64,000 nt of DNA from Congeria kusceri (GCA_027627225.1 CM051026.1:879501-943500), one strand, 5' to 3'. Positions 47,884-58,529 are shown, numbered from the stretch's first letter. A program made the numbers and translations. Notes: a model not told the origin generated them from the sequence alone.

Positions 47884-48169
47884 CAGGGGTGTGGAAATCC
47901 TATGCCCGACTTGTCCGACGCGGGTAATTTTACTGTTGGACAAGTGATCTATTCCTGTCTATTTGTCCATTAACGAGTGCGATTTCAGGGTGTAAATATG
48001 ATGTTTAAGTTGGAAGCTAATTATCGTTTTATTATTACCTTATACATTTGAATGACAAATTGTGCTTTGTTTATCAGGCCTGAATAAAAACTGGACAAGT
48101 GACTGTTGTTTGCAGACAAGTACATGGAAAAGTTAACAATTTTGATATTTCCACACCCCTGCTTCAAAT
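47876..48169 (+). mobile_element. 278-bp hAT-like MITE with 8-bp target duplication
   Basis: CAGGGGTGTGGAAAT at 47884-47898 is perfectly mirrored at 48147-48161 (ATTTCCACACCCCTG). The flanking octamers CTTTGAAT (47876-47883) and CTTCAAAT (48162-48169) match at six of eight, consistent with a decayed hAT-type 8-bp duplication. Several ACTTGTCC/GGACAAGT words lie inside. Truncated relatives are at 4476-4564 and 63082-63160. No open frame. Confidence 0.8.
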
Positions 48170-48514
48170 AGTCAAGAGCGCTGTTCTTTGACAGCTCTTG
48201 TACAAAGGCCGCTAACTTCACTGAAGGACATTTCAATACAAAAACAGTTTTTAAACAGGAACACATATTTGTTTGGTACTTGACTTGTGATCAAAATTGT
48301 TGGAAAATAAGTGGGACCATTTATCGATTAATCTGTGAACATTGAAAATGTAGGTATTTTTATGCCATGTTACAGTGTTATTTTTCATTTGTAGCAAATA
48401 AAATATAATTTGGTCAAGTTTTCTTCAATTTAGCAGTAAAATTGTTTTCATTTTTTGGGTATTTATGAAGATATGTCTTACATGCTTTTCAGTAGACAAT
48501 CAATTCAGTGATTT
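48170..48514. other. Unassigned spacer
   Basis: No gene or repeat was recognised. Confidence 0.4.
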
Positions 48515-48792
48515 AAGCCTCAGTCACACATTCCCGATTTTTCCTGCTGTTCTTGAGCCGACAATGTCCTAAATAAAATGTGTCAGAAGTCAGGACAATA
48601 TTCTGACATCAGGGCTCGAAATTTAATTTTTGATTAAAAGATCGATTATGTCCCGACAGCTTCTCGTCTGAGTCCTGACAGTGTCTTGATTCTCCCAACT
48701 GCAATCTGACAGTGTTCTGACAGCTTCCAGACAGTATCCTTACATTCTTGACTTTTTTTATATTTGTATTGTAGCGCTGTCAGAATCCATCC

Positions 48793-50406
48793 GGTCAAAG
48801 TTCTGTCCATCAGTGACAAACACACACAAACATGCACAACACACATGCTATACACCAGTGAAGCGTTCCTGGTGAACTGGTCAAAGTTCTGTCCATGAAT
48901 GACAGACACACACAAACATGCACAACACACATGCTATACGCCAGGGAAGCATTCATGGTGAACTGGTCAAAGTTCTGTCCATGAATGACAAACACACACA
49001 AACATGCACAACACACATGCTATACACCAGGGAAGCGTTCCTGGTGAACCGGTCAAAGTTCTGTCCATCAGTGACAAACACACACAAACATGCACAACAC
49101 ACATGCTATACACCAGGGAAGCATTCATGGTGAACCGGTCAAAGTTCTGTCCATCAGTGACAAACACACACAAACATGCACAACACACATGCTATACACC
49201 AGGGAAGCATTCATGGTGAACCGGTCAAAGTTCTGTCCATCAGTGACAAACACACACAAACATGCACAACACACATGCTATACACCAGGGAAGCGTTCAT
49301 GGTGAACCGGTCAAAGTTCTGTCCATGAATGACAAACACACACAAACATGCACAACACACATGCTATACACCAGGGAAGCATTCATGGTGAACTGGTCAA
49401 AGTTCTGTCCATGAATGACAAACACACACAAACATGCACAACACACATGCTATACACCAGGGAAGCATTCATGGTGAACTGGTCAAAGTTCTGTCCATCA
49501 GTGACAAACACACACAAACATGCACAACACACATGCTATACACCAGGGAAGCATTCATGGTGAACTGGTCAAAGTTCTGTCCATCAGTGACAAACACACA
49601 CAAACATGCACAACACACATGCTATACACCAGGGAAGCGTTCATGGTGAACTGGTCAAAGTTCTGTCCATCAGTGACAAACACACACAAACATGCACAAC
49701 ACACATGCTATACACCAGGGAAGCGTTCATGGTGAACTGGTCAAAGTTCTGTCCATGAATGACAAACACACACAAACATGCACAACACACATGCTATACA
49801 CCAGGGAAGCGTTCATGGTGAACTGGTCAAAGTTCTGTCCATGAATGACAAACACACACAAACATGCACAACACACATGCTATACACCAGGGAAGCATTC
49901 ATGGTGAACTGGTCAAAGTTCTGTCCATGAATGACAAACACACACAAACATGCACAACACACATGCTATACACCAGGGAAGCGTTCATGGTGAACTGGTC
50001 AAAGTTCTGTCCATGAATGACAAACACACACAAACATGCACAACACACATGCTATACACCAGGGAAGCATTCATGGTGAACTGGTCAAAGTTCTGTCCAT
50101 GAATGACAAACACACACAAACATGCACAACACACATGCTATACACCAGGGAAGCATTCAAGGTGAGCCGGTCAAAGTTCTGTCCATGAATGACAAACACA
50201 CACAAACATGCACAACACACATGCTATACACCAGGGAAGCATTCATGGTGAACTGGTCAAAGTTCTGTCCATCAGTGACAAACACACACAAACATGCACA
50301 ACACACATGCTATACACCAGGGAAGCGTTCATGGTGAACCGGTCAAAGTTCTGTCCATGAATGACAAACACACACAAACATGCACAACACACATGCTATA
50401 CGCCAG
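48793..50406 (+). repeat. Minisatellite, 86-bp unit, ~18.8 copies
   Basis: Units begin GGTCAAAGTTCTGTCCAT and run through GACAAACACACACAAACATG, CACAACACACATGCTATACA and CCAGGGAAGCATTCATGGTG. Three variable sites are seen: CATGAATGAC or CATCAGTGAC, GAACTGG or GAACCGG, and GCATTC or GCGTTC. Stacked overlapping 71-codon frames every 86 bases are a by-product of the period, since 86 is not divisible by three. Confidence 0.97.
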
Positions 50407-51473
50407 ACGTGTTGTATGTATGAATATATTTTTTATGCAATATTATTCCTGTTCCACCTTGATATTGTCCCCAGTACGCCTCGATACCGTCCAGACGCTC
50501 TCCTCAATTTGATCCGATACAGCAGATCAAACGGAGAGTCTCGACTATACAAACTCAGCTGAGTCTCCCAAATGTTAATGCCTCATTTAAGGTGAAAATT
50601 GTCAAATTTATTTAAAACAATTAAAACATGTCTGGTAAAATTGTATTATTGTATGTGTAAGCTTCTATTATTCCCAACGTCAGGAAACATTTGATTTTGA
50701 ATTCCATTTAAAATAAAAACATCGACCCTCCAAGTAAACTGTTAATACTCACTTGCTTTGTTTATTTGCTAGTGTGGTGATTTTCACAAGTTCCATGCTT
50801 TTCATGAATAACTGTACTGTTAACAGTAATGTCATTTGTCTTAAACTGGACGTCATTTTGAGGATCGTCTCTAAAACGTTTTGTACAGTTAAAATATATA
50901 ATACATGCAACAAGTTATGAACTAAAAATAACTTTGTAAGTTTCTGACCACTAAATTTGCATAGAAAAACTATGTTGATTTGTGTATAATTACCTTTGTT
51001 TTCTCAATGTTTTGTACCAATGTCTTTATTCAATTCTGATACTAGTATAAGTTTATTAGACGACCCTCGAAATTTAAACACTTCACTGACCACAATAATG
51101 GGATTTTTCCATGCAAAAATCATGCATAGGATTTGCATTCCGTTTATGGGAAACTAGGACACCCAATGTCTTTAAATGTAAACTTTCAAGTGGGAATAAA
51201 ACGAGTCAAATTTCATTTATTTTAAGAAAATGTAAACTGGTGTTTGGTCGTACTGTTTTATTTTATGTGTTGATTAAATCTTAGTTAAATATTGGTGGTT
51301 GTCTTAACTTGTAGCACCTTGTTGTGTGCCTTTAAGGGACAACCCTAACAATCGAGAGTTCTTGGCCAATCACGCAGAAAGTGGCCCAATGATGCATCAT
51401 TCTCAGGACAGCGTCTGAAAGCGGCCAGAATCTCCCGACAGCGTCCCTATATTCCAGTGTTTTTATGGCCCCA
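50407..51473. repeat. Spacer containing low-copy block (50765-51175) paired with 27510-27930
   Basis: Shared with 27510-27930: CATGAATAACTGTACT.TTAA, CAGTA.T..C..TTGTC, AAATTTGCATAGAAAAAC, ACTAGTATA and CACTTCACTGACCACAATAA, then CACCCAATGTCTTTAA. The remaining parts (50407-50760 and 51176-51473) show no gene. Confidence 0.65.
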
Positions 51474-52844
51474 AAGGGAATCGCATCGTCTGTCTGTCTG
51501 TCCCGTCTGTCTCGCTTCTTGTGCAGAGCATAACTCCATTAGTATTGAATGGATTCAGATGACATTTCATATAATGATAGAGGACAGTAAGATGAAGTGC
51601 AGAGCACAAGGTCCACAACTCTTTCTTCAGTATTAACAGAGTTATTGCCCCTTGTTTTATTTTCTTGTGCTGAACATAACTCCATTTGTATTGAAGGGAT
51701 TTAAATGAAACTTCATATAATGGTAGCGGACAATGAGAGGTAGTGCAGAGCACAAGGACAACAAATCTATCTTCAATATTTACGGAGTTATTGCCCATTT
51801 GTGAAGCATTAATTTTCTTGTGCGGAGCGTAACTCAATTAGTATGAAAGGGAACCAAATGAAACTTCATATGATGATAGAGAACAATGAGAGTTTACGGA
51901 GTTATAGCCCTTTGTTTAATTTTCTTGTGCTTATCATAACTCCATTAGTATTGAAGGGATTCAAATGAAACGTCATATAGCGATAAAGGACAATGAGAGG
52001 AAGTGCAGAGTGCAAGGACCACAACTCCTTCAATAATTATGGAGTTATTGCCCTTTGTTTTATTTTCTTGTGCGTAGCATTAATTTTCTTGTGTGGAGCA
52101 TACTACCATTAGTATTGAATTGATTCTAGTAAAACATCATAGAATGGTAGTGGACAATGAGAGGAACTGTAGAGTACAAGGACGACAATTATTTCTTCAA
52201 TATTACGGAGTTATTGCACTTTGTTTAATTTTCTTGTGTGTAGCATTACTCCATTAGTATTGAAGGGATTCAAATGAAACTACATATAATGTCGAGGACA
52301 ATGAGGGTAAGTGCAGAGTACAAGGACCATAACTTTCCAATATTTATAAAGTTATTTCCCTTTATTTTTTTTGTGCCGAGCATAGCTCCATTAGTATTGA
52401 AGGGATTTTATATAAAATCACATATATTGATAGAGGACGTTGAGAGGAAGTGCAGTGTACAATATTTCAATATTTACAAAGTTGTTGCCCTTTCTTGTTG
52501 TTTTTTTTTTTTTTTTTTTTTTTTTGGGGGGGGGTGTACTTCTTTAGTATTGAAGGAATTTTAAAATAACACCACATATATTGATAGATGACATTTAGAG
52601 GTAGAGCATAACTCTTTTTCAATATTTATGGAGTTATTGCCCTTCAGTTAATTTTCTTGTGCAGTGCAAAACTCCATTAGTATTGAAGTGAATTGAAATA
52701 AAACCACATATATTGATAGAGGATGTTAAGAGGAAGTGCAGAGTACAAGGACCATAACTCTTTTTGTAGGAAGCGTAATGTTTGCAAACATGTAACTGAC
52801 ATTGTGTTGCCTTCCTCTGACAAGCATATGCTTCGGGGGCATAA
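51474..52844 (+). mobile_element. Pearl-like element with ~150-bp cores
   Basis: It starts TATGGCCCCAAAGGGAATCG, followed by a GTCTGTCTGTCTGTCC microsatellite. About nine core units follow with ACTCCATTAGTATTGAAGGG, TTCAAATGAAACTTCATATA, GAGGACAATGAGAGGAAGTG, CAGAGCACAAGGACCACAAC, TTACGGAGTTATTGCCCTTT and GTTTTATTTTCTTGTGC. It ends ATATGCTTCGGGGGCATA, whose GGGGGCATA mirrors TATGGCCCC at the start. A T-then-G homopolymer interrupts the array at 52500-52535. Order of parts (5' end, tetranucleotide tract, cores, 3' end) fits bivalve pearl elements. Confidence 0.85.
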
Positions 52845-53039
52845 GTCTTTTTTTATTATTTCTATTGTAGCGCTGTGGGAGCAAAACTTGTGAAGGGGTG
52901 ACTGAGGCTTTAGGAAATGGAATGTACTGTAAAATCATGGCCCATATTCCCCAACATATTCTTAGACTGAAGAGTAAGCATAAACAATATTTTTATAATT
53001 GTAATGTTCTAAGAGTGCTATACATTTTATTCTTACTTG
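52845..53039. other. Spacer
   Basis: Holds the right candidate TIR (52898-52910); otherwise nothing recognised. Confidence 0.3.
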
Positions 53040-53500
53040 CAGGGTTTCCCGCAGGATATTTCGAAGGCATGTCCGCATCTCCGACACTCTTACTCCGCGA
53101 AAAAAAATCTGCTTGAACACCCACCCTTGCCGAGATCGGTGATAGTTCCGATCAGCACCCTTAGCCCCCTCCACCTCACAGAAACAACCGTCCTTTCTGT
53201 TTGCCCCCACCTCGAAATCAGCTGCATCTTTAGACTCTACCTCCCCAAAATCGATTAAACCCACCTGCCAAAAATCGGCCGCAAAGCTTGACCCCACATG
53301 CCAGAAAACAGCCATAATGATCAACCCCACCAGCTCGAAATCGGCCGCAATGCTAAAAATCCCGGCGGTGACCGAATGGGCCGCAATGCTCTCATCTGCC
53401 TGAAATCGGCAGCAACGCTCAACCCTACATACCCGAAACCGGCTGCAATGCTCTAAATCCTGGCGATGACCAAATCAGCCGCAACGCTTAACCCCACTTT
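53040..53500 (-). repeat. GC-rich GCGGCCGATTT repeat, reverse copy
   Basis: Read in reverse it ends GACATGCCTTCGAAATATCC then TGCGGGAAACCCTG, as in 39596-39850. At least seven degenerate units carry GCNGCCGATTTCGNGCNGGT with TGGGGTNANGC. The forward strand shows AAATCGGCCGCAATGCT repeatedly. This copy is longer than the forward one. Frames across it (52962-53330 reverse, 122 codons) are repeat shadows. Confidence 0.75.
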
Positions 53501-53615
53501 CAAGTTGCTTCAAAAACTTTTTTATTCTATAAGGTGTTTTTGGATTCGAAAAAAAGCATCAACCATTACCAGTTATACTACATGCGGATATTAAAATCTG
53601 TGTCACCATTGTTAT

Positions 53616-54558
53616 TATACCCCAGCAATCGATGTTTAGGGGGGGGGTATGTAGGAGTGAGCATGTCTGTCTGTTGCGTCTGTTGGTCTGCCTGTCTGTC
53701 GGTCTGTTGGTTGTTTAATTTTTGGTACACATGTGTAACATCATAGAATACGGGTCAAGTTCGATGTTGGTTACAAACCACTTAATTTTGACAGAGTTAT
53801 GGCCTCTTTTTGACTTAAAATACCCTAAAAACATGGTTTTCTGATGATAACTCAAGAAAGGCTTGACATATTCAAATAATTTTTGGTACACATGTGTAAG
53901 ATCATAGAATATAGCTCAAATATAATGTTGGTTACTAACCAGTAAATTTTGACAGAGTTATGGCTCTTTTCGACTTAAAATTCCCTGAAAACATGATTTC
54001 CGGATTATAACTCAAGAATTGCTTGACATATTCAAATTGGCATACATGTGTAGCATCATAAATATGCAGGTCAAGTTCAACTTTGGTTACAAACCACTAA
54101 ATTTCGACAGAGTTATGGCCCTTTAATGGCTTTATATATTTAAATAATTATTGGTACACAGTGTAGCATCATAAATATGGGTCAAGTTCGACTTTGGTTA
54201 CAAACCACTAAATTTTGACAGTTTTTTTCTAGTTAAATTCCCCACAAACATAGACAATAACTCATGAAAGGCTTCACATATTTAAATTATTTTTAGTACG
54301 CAGGTGTAACATTATAAAATACAGATCAAGTTCAACTTTGGTTACAAACCACTAAATGACAGAGTTTTGGCTCCCATTGAATTTATTTTTTCCAAACACA
54401 CTGTTGACCATCCACAAATTAAAGCATTCTCTCTGTCCATTTCTTTCGAATGGATGCCATAGTTTTGTGACAAGGCCATATTGTGGGGGTATATCCGTCA
54501 CTCATGTGACAAGGCCATATTGTGGGGGTATATCCGTCACTCATGTAACAATTCTAGT
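53616..54558 (+). mobile_element. Pearl-like element with (GTCT)-type tract and ~150-bp cores
   Basis: Start TATACCCCAGCAATCGATG and GGGGGGGGTATG, then a GTCTGTCTGTTGCGTCTG tract. About five cores follow with TTTTTGGTACACATGTGTAA, CATCATAGAATACGGGTCAA, GTTCGATGTTGGTTACAAAC, CACTAAATTTTGACAGAGTT, ATGGCCCTTTTTGACTTAAA and ATAACTCAAGAAAGGCTTGA. The end has a 39-bp direct duplication (GACAAGGCCATATTGTGGGG plus GTATATCCGTCACTCATGT at 54469 and 54508), then AACAATTCTAGT. CTAG|T at 54554-54558 fits a Helitron-type 3' end, but this is only suggestive. Confidence 0.8.
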
Positions 54559-54619
54559 TGTTATACTTAACAACATACCATCCATATGAGCTTAATATTT
54601 TTCTGTTTTGTATGCACAG

Positions 54620-54786
54620 TTGTACAGAGGACAGATCGGTCAGCCAGGGACTCAAGTTCCGTAAGCAGCAGGAATTGAACTCGAGCCAGACACTTGACCC
54701 GTACCGACCTCCCTCCTGCCTAGGTGGAAGTGACTTTGGCTGGTATAGTTGTCATGTCAAGGATTGCAACTCGAGGCTCTGTCAAG
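54620..54786 (+). CDS. Candidate internal protein-coding exon (function unknown)
   Basis: A pyrimidine-rich tract and TGCACAG precede 54620, and GTTAGATGAC follows 54786. Between them one frame is open for the whole 167 bp: one base completes an incoming codon, 55 codons follow, and one base is left over, implying a phase 2 intron before and a phase 1 intron after. The peptide runs CTEDRSVSQGLKF... and ends with PPSCLGGSDFGWYSC, HVKDC and NSRLC, so the cysteines are spaced C-x10-C-x4-C-x4-C, as in small disulphide-rich extracellular domains. I do not recognise the family. The partner at 25381-25483 shares the 3' part and the donor but has stops. No other exon of the gene was found within the window. 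It may be a live exon of a gene extending outside, or a relic that kept its frame by chance. Confidence 0.4.
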
Positions 54787-54867
54787 GTTAGATGACATTG
54801 ATATCAAAAATAGTCGCTGCCTCAATGGCATAAAAATAAAACATGACTGCAATAAACATTTTATTTG

Positions 54868-55607
54868 GCTCTTTTGAAATTGCTTAAGTGTGAGCTATTG
54901 TGGTCAGTGTGTGTCCGGCGTCTATTTTCTGTCGTCAACATTTTAGTTAAAAAAAACTTCTTTGAAACCACTGGGCAGATTTTAACAAAACTTAGCAGGA
55001 ATGTTCCTGGGATGGTCCTTTAACAAATTGCTTCAATTCATTAGAATATATTGAAAACTCTGGTTGTCTTGGCAACCAAAAGTTTTAAAACTGGAAAACA
55101 TCACAAATCTTCCTGTCACAAACCAATAGTTGGATTTGAAAATGATTTTCACAGTAATTTTCCTTGGATGACCGTTTACTAATTTTCTTCAAATCATTTT
55201 GATGCGTGAAAAAACATGGCCGCCAGTGGGGCAGGGCAGTTTTCCATATATGGCTATATTGAAAACTTTGAAAATCTTCTTATCTGAAACCACTGGCTGG
55301 ATTCCAAAATAAAATTTCACAGAAATTTCCTTGGGTGACCTTCTTCCAAATTCCTCTAAATCATTTTGTTTCGTGAAAAAACGTGGCTATATTGAAAACT
55401 GCTGGATTTGAAAATAGCCCAGAAATGCTCCTAGGGTGACCTGCTACCAAATTCCTTCAGATCACTTCTATGTCTGACCACATACTTATTCATGTTGTTA
55501 TTCAACGCCAATTACTTGTCATGATTGAGGTGAAGATTTGCGCCATGACAATTTCAGTTCTAGATAAACTCAGGTGAGGGACCCAGGGCCATCTTGGCCC
55601 CCTTGTT
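54868..55607 (+). mobile_element. Hairpin-ended AGCTCACCTGAG element with ~150-bp cores
   Basis: The degraded 5' end (TTAAGTGTGAGCTATTGTGG, then TCAGTGTGTGTCCGGCGTC) is followed by about four core units with TTTGAAACCACTGGGCAGAT, CACAGAAATTTCCTTGGGTG, ACC.TCTACCAAATT.CTTCA and ATATGGCTATATTGAAAACT. The end is CTCAGGTGAGGGACCCAGGG, CCATCTTGGC and CCCCTTGT. Same family as 1-918, 25567 and 28705-29170. It lies 80 bp after the candidate exon in the equivalent position to the 25567 fragment, so insertion predates the block duplication. Confidence 0.8.
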
Positions 55608-55899
55608 TATTATGCCTACATCAAATTCTCTGAAACCACTGGATGGAAGTTGAATTAATTGGGGACAAATGTCTAATCCACAAAGAATCCACATTTGATA
55701 CTGTGAGTTGTCAATTTGTGTCATACGATGTATTTCAAGACAATTATTAATTGTAATGGAATTAGAAACTTTGTGTAATGAAAGCAAGTACGACGCCAAA
55801 TTATGCAAACTATTGGCAATTTCCATTCAAAGTATTTTGAGGTGTGAAATGAAATATACTTCCCTATGCCTTTTCCCTGTAACTTCTTGTCATTATTAT

Positions 55900-56390
55900 G
55901 TCCCCCATCGCTAATGTCGGTCGATATTCTCAGGAATTGTGGAGTAATAGCCCCTAAATTATAAAAAATGGCCTTTTTAGCTGTTTCTCTAAGGCCGACT
56001 GTTTTTATCCGATCTTCACCAAACTTCATGAAAATCTTTGCGGTCATAATAGCTTGGTATAGTTTGATAACCAACCAAATGCTCCAGAAACTTTGGAGTT
56101 GTGGCCCTTGATTGATTGAATATTATCCGTTTTGTTGTTATCATACTGATCTTCACCAAATTTGATGTTATAAGGGTATAATACGAGTATCTTTGCCAAA
56201 TTCAATCTTCAATCAAATCGTCCTAGGATATAAAGAGTTATGGCACTTAATTTATCTAAAACTAGCATTTTTTTGTAGTTTTCACTATCTATGTCCAACA
56301 GTTTTTATTAAATGTTCACCAAGTCTGATTGTTTAAATTGCTTTTGGTCTAATTTCCCCAAAATTCAGGTCACATCCTCAAGAGTACATG
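55900..56390 (+). mobile_element. Pearl-like element start with ~150-bp cores
   Basis: ATTATGTCCCCCATCGCTAA resembles the starts at 51474 and 53616 (TATGGCCCC, TATACCCC). It is followed by about three cores with GAGTAATAGCCCCTAAATTA or GTTATGGCAC.TAATTTATC, TTTTTATCCGATCTTCACCA and AACTTCATGAAAATCTTTG. The 3' end is not clear. The region has no counterpart in block A, consistent with insertion after duplication. Confidence 0.5.
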
Positions 56391-57030
56391 CTGTCAGTTA
56401 GATAATAAGCACATATGGTTGAGTACAGGATGCATATAATTTGTAAAATACAGTTTAAATGATATGTTTTGGTATCATTTTAAAGGTATGTATTTAAGCA
56501 AAAAGAAAAAAGCCTGCTTTTTGCACTTATTTGTCTAGTGGTTCCCAGCTTCATAAATTTTGGCCCATGTATTCATGTTCAAAATGGCAGCCTCCATGGC
56601 TGTCAAAATCGGTGTGTTTTTTTTTTAAGGTAAATATTTTGAGTTACATCGCATAGACTTTTGACATGCTGTTTTTTTCAAAAGGTTATGACCTTATCTT
56701 TCCAACATTTTATTGTGATATATTGGAAAGTAGCTTGTTCATGGTGATCAAATATTGAATATTTTATATGTAACAAAGAAGGAATTTATTTGTGCATGCA
56801 TAACCTTTTAAACTAGAAGGGGCATAACTGTTTTACAAACAGCTCTTGTAATAAATTAAAGTACTTAGTAGTTAGTAACATGGCTTGTCACACATATCAT
56901 AGGCATGTTTTAGCCCAATTTTTATTAAGTGACTTGTGGCCTCCTTAATTAGTGACTTGTGGCCTCCTGCATTCCCGCAAGACATGTTTTAAAAATTGTA
57001 TGCCGACCCAAGAAATATTTTGTCCAATAC

Positions 57031-57050
57031 GTGTGTGTGTGTGTGTGTGC
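57031..57050 (+). repeat. GT microsatellite
   Basis: ACGTGTGTGTGTGTGTGTGT is followed by a duplicated GCATCAGT. Simple sequence repeat. Confidence 0.95.
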
Positions 57051-57800
57051 ATCAGTGCATCAGTTAATACTTAAAAGACAAAAATTGCTATTTATCTTTT
57101 ATCTTCAGTGCACCACACTTTTTTATAAACTTAAATACTTTTATTCTGCAATGTCTTTAACTTTATTTCATTGTGGGTCATAACAAACAATGTTGAAATG
57201 TTTGACTTGAATGTCTATTATTATTGGCCAGAATGACTTTGATAAGGTTCGACTGTATTTTTAATTACTATTGATCAGTATCTATAAAGTGTTTTTAAAT
57301 TTTCTGGTATTTGTTTTGCTCTTGTCAGTCTGAATTATGTTGGTTATTGCGGATCCATTTTATTATAATCTTGTATTGGTGTATAATTTTGTTATTACTC
57401 GGTATATTTAAAGTTGGACGTTTTAGTTCTATGTATTTTAATCAGTATAAAGTAAACTTGAATGCTCAAAGAATAATAGCATGTTAAAAATGCATGTGTA
57501 AGTCATTTCGTATCTGCAAATTAGGAAATTTAAATGGAATTTGAAAGCAATTGTTAACTCACTGAAGCTTAACCACAGATCCATTAACACATTGTTCTTT
57601 AATATATCGTTGGCACAGTGAAACCAGTGATACTCTGATCCTTTCAGTTGAAAACAATGCAAACAACTTGAGTGGAAATAATATGCCATAAAATCATTTT
57701 ATGGTCCAACAAAAAACAAATGAAGTTTAAAACAAATTAGTATACTGTACTCTGTCTTAAACAATGTCAAAATGTTTAAATCAAATTTCCATTATTATTG

Positions 57801-58189
57801 GTCAGGATGAGTTGTGTTTGACTGTTCTGTAAATGTGGATATTTGTGTGGTGAAAAAGTTTGCGAATTAAAAATAAATTAATAACACAAAAACCCTAAAA
57901 CTAAATTTCGCAAAATACTGTATTGAACAACTTAATAAGGCATGAGATCTAGGTCCATTTCTTGGCGTAGCTGTTTAACCCAACTTCTGACCTAACTTAA
58001 TATCCAATCAAATGTTGTGAAAATTTCCCGCAAGTAGTCCTGAATGAATAAATCATAAGTTTGCAAATTTATGGAAATTCCCACTACACTAGTCATAAAT
58101 TAGATGGTGCAACATCCCAACAATATAGGAGACAGATTTGTAACAGGTTTGGAAAACTCATGGCAAATTTAATAATGGAATAATACAGT
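57801..58189. other. Unassigned DNA, empty-site counterpart of the 28705 insertion
   Basis: Around 57800-57830, GGTCAGGATGAGTTGTGTTT plus GAC lines up with the sequence on either side of the 28705-29170 element. No gene was recognised in the remainder. Confidence 0.5.
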
Positions 58190-58473
58190 TTTGTTTTGTT
58201 TGCTTTGTTTGTTTATTTGGATTTTTTGCCGTATTCAACTGTATATAACTGCGGTCAGTTAACTTACTCACACTTTTCCTGGGTAAGCTGGTTTACCAGT
58301 ACTAAGTGCACATAATTGTGCCAGTAACTGACAACTGCCCTACTTGAATCAGAGGTAGAGGGAGAATGGCCGTATAAATCCTCACACAAGTTATGTGGCC
58401 GGGCTGGGAATCGAACCCGCGATCCTCGGATTTGTAGTCTAGCGCTCTACCAACTGAGCTAGCCAGCCCGGCT
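58190..58473 (-). mobile_element. tRNA-derived SINE
   Basis: In reverse: GCCGGGCTGGCTAGCTCAGT head with A box, loop CTACAAA, and B box GGGTTCGATTCCC; then CGGCCACATAACTTGTGTGA, body CTGATTCAAGTAGGGCAGTT and GTCAGTTACTGGCAC, core TACTGGTAAACCAGCTTACC plus CAGGAAAAG, and tail AAAAAATCCAAATAAACAAA. It is the better-preserved partner of 10594-10833 and 40-50 bases longer in the core, so the forward copy appears internally shortened. Confidence 0.92.
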
Positions 58474-58529
58474 ATAAGCAATGCTTTGTGCCGAATTTTT
58501 CAACAAAAAATCTTGGCTTATAGATTAGC

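Larger units (their letters stand above)
48515..52910. mobile_element. Possible composite TIR element enclosing 86-bp array and pearl-like insert
   Basis: AAGCCTCAGTCAC at 48515-48527 is exactly mirrored at 52898-52910. The left arm and the 51380-51460 segment share degenerate CTGACAGTGTC/CCGACAGCGTC words, and ATTGTAGCGCTGT occurs at both 48769 and 52864. Inside lie the 86-bp array, a duplicated low-copy block (50765-51175) and the element at 51474-52844. Thirteen bases over 4.4 kb can occur by chance among many elements, so the composite reading is tentative. Confidence 0.35.
55608..57800. repeat. Paralogous mosaic block B
   Basis: Counterpart of block A (25484-28704). Matching strings in order are CACTGGATGGAAGTTGAA, GAGTTGTCAATTTG, GGCCTCCTGCATTCCCGCAA, GACTTTGATAAGGTTCGACT, ATTGATCAGTATCTATAAAG and the 57530-57800 unit (TTGTTAACTCACTGAAGCTT, TTTCAGTTGAAAACAATGCA, TTTTATGGTCCAACA). 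It lacks the equivalent of 27510-27930. A pearl-like segment is inserted at 55900-56390. Confidence 0.65.

Noticed and set aside
48918..50512. Series of 71-codon frames with identical peptides
   Set aside because: They restart every 86 bases because the period is not divisible by three; purely minisatellite-derived.
53040..53330. GC-rich frames as coding exons
   Set aside because: They follow degenerate ~50-bp GC-rich repeat units also found at 39596-39850.
58400..58473. Functional tRNA gene on the reverse strand
   Set aside because: Same SINE head; it is followed by the SINE body and not a terminator.
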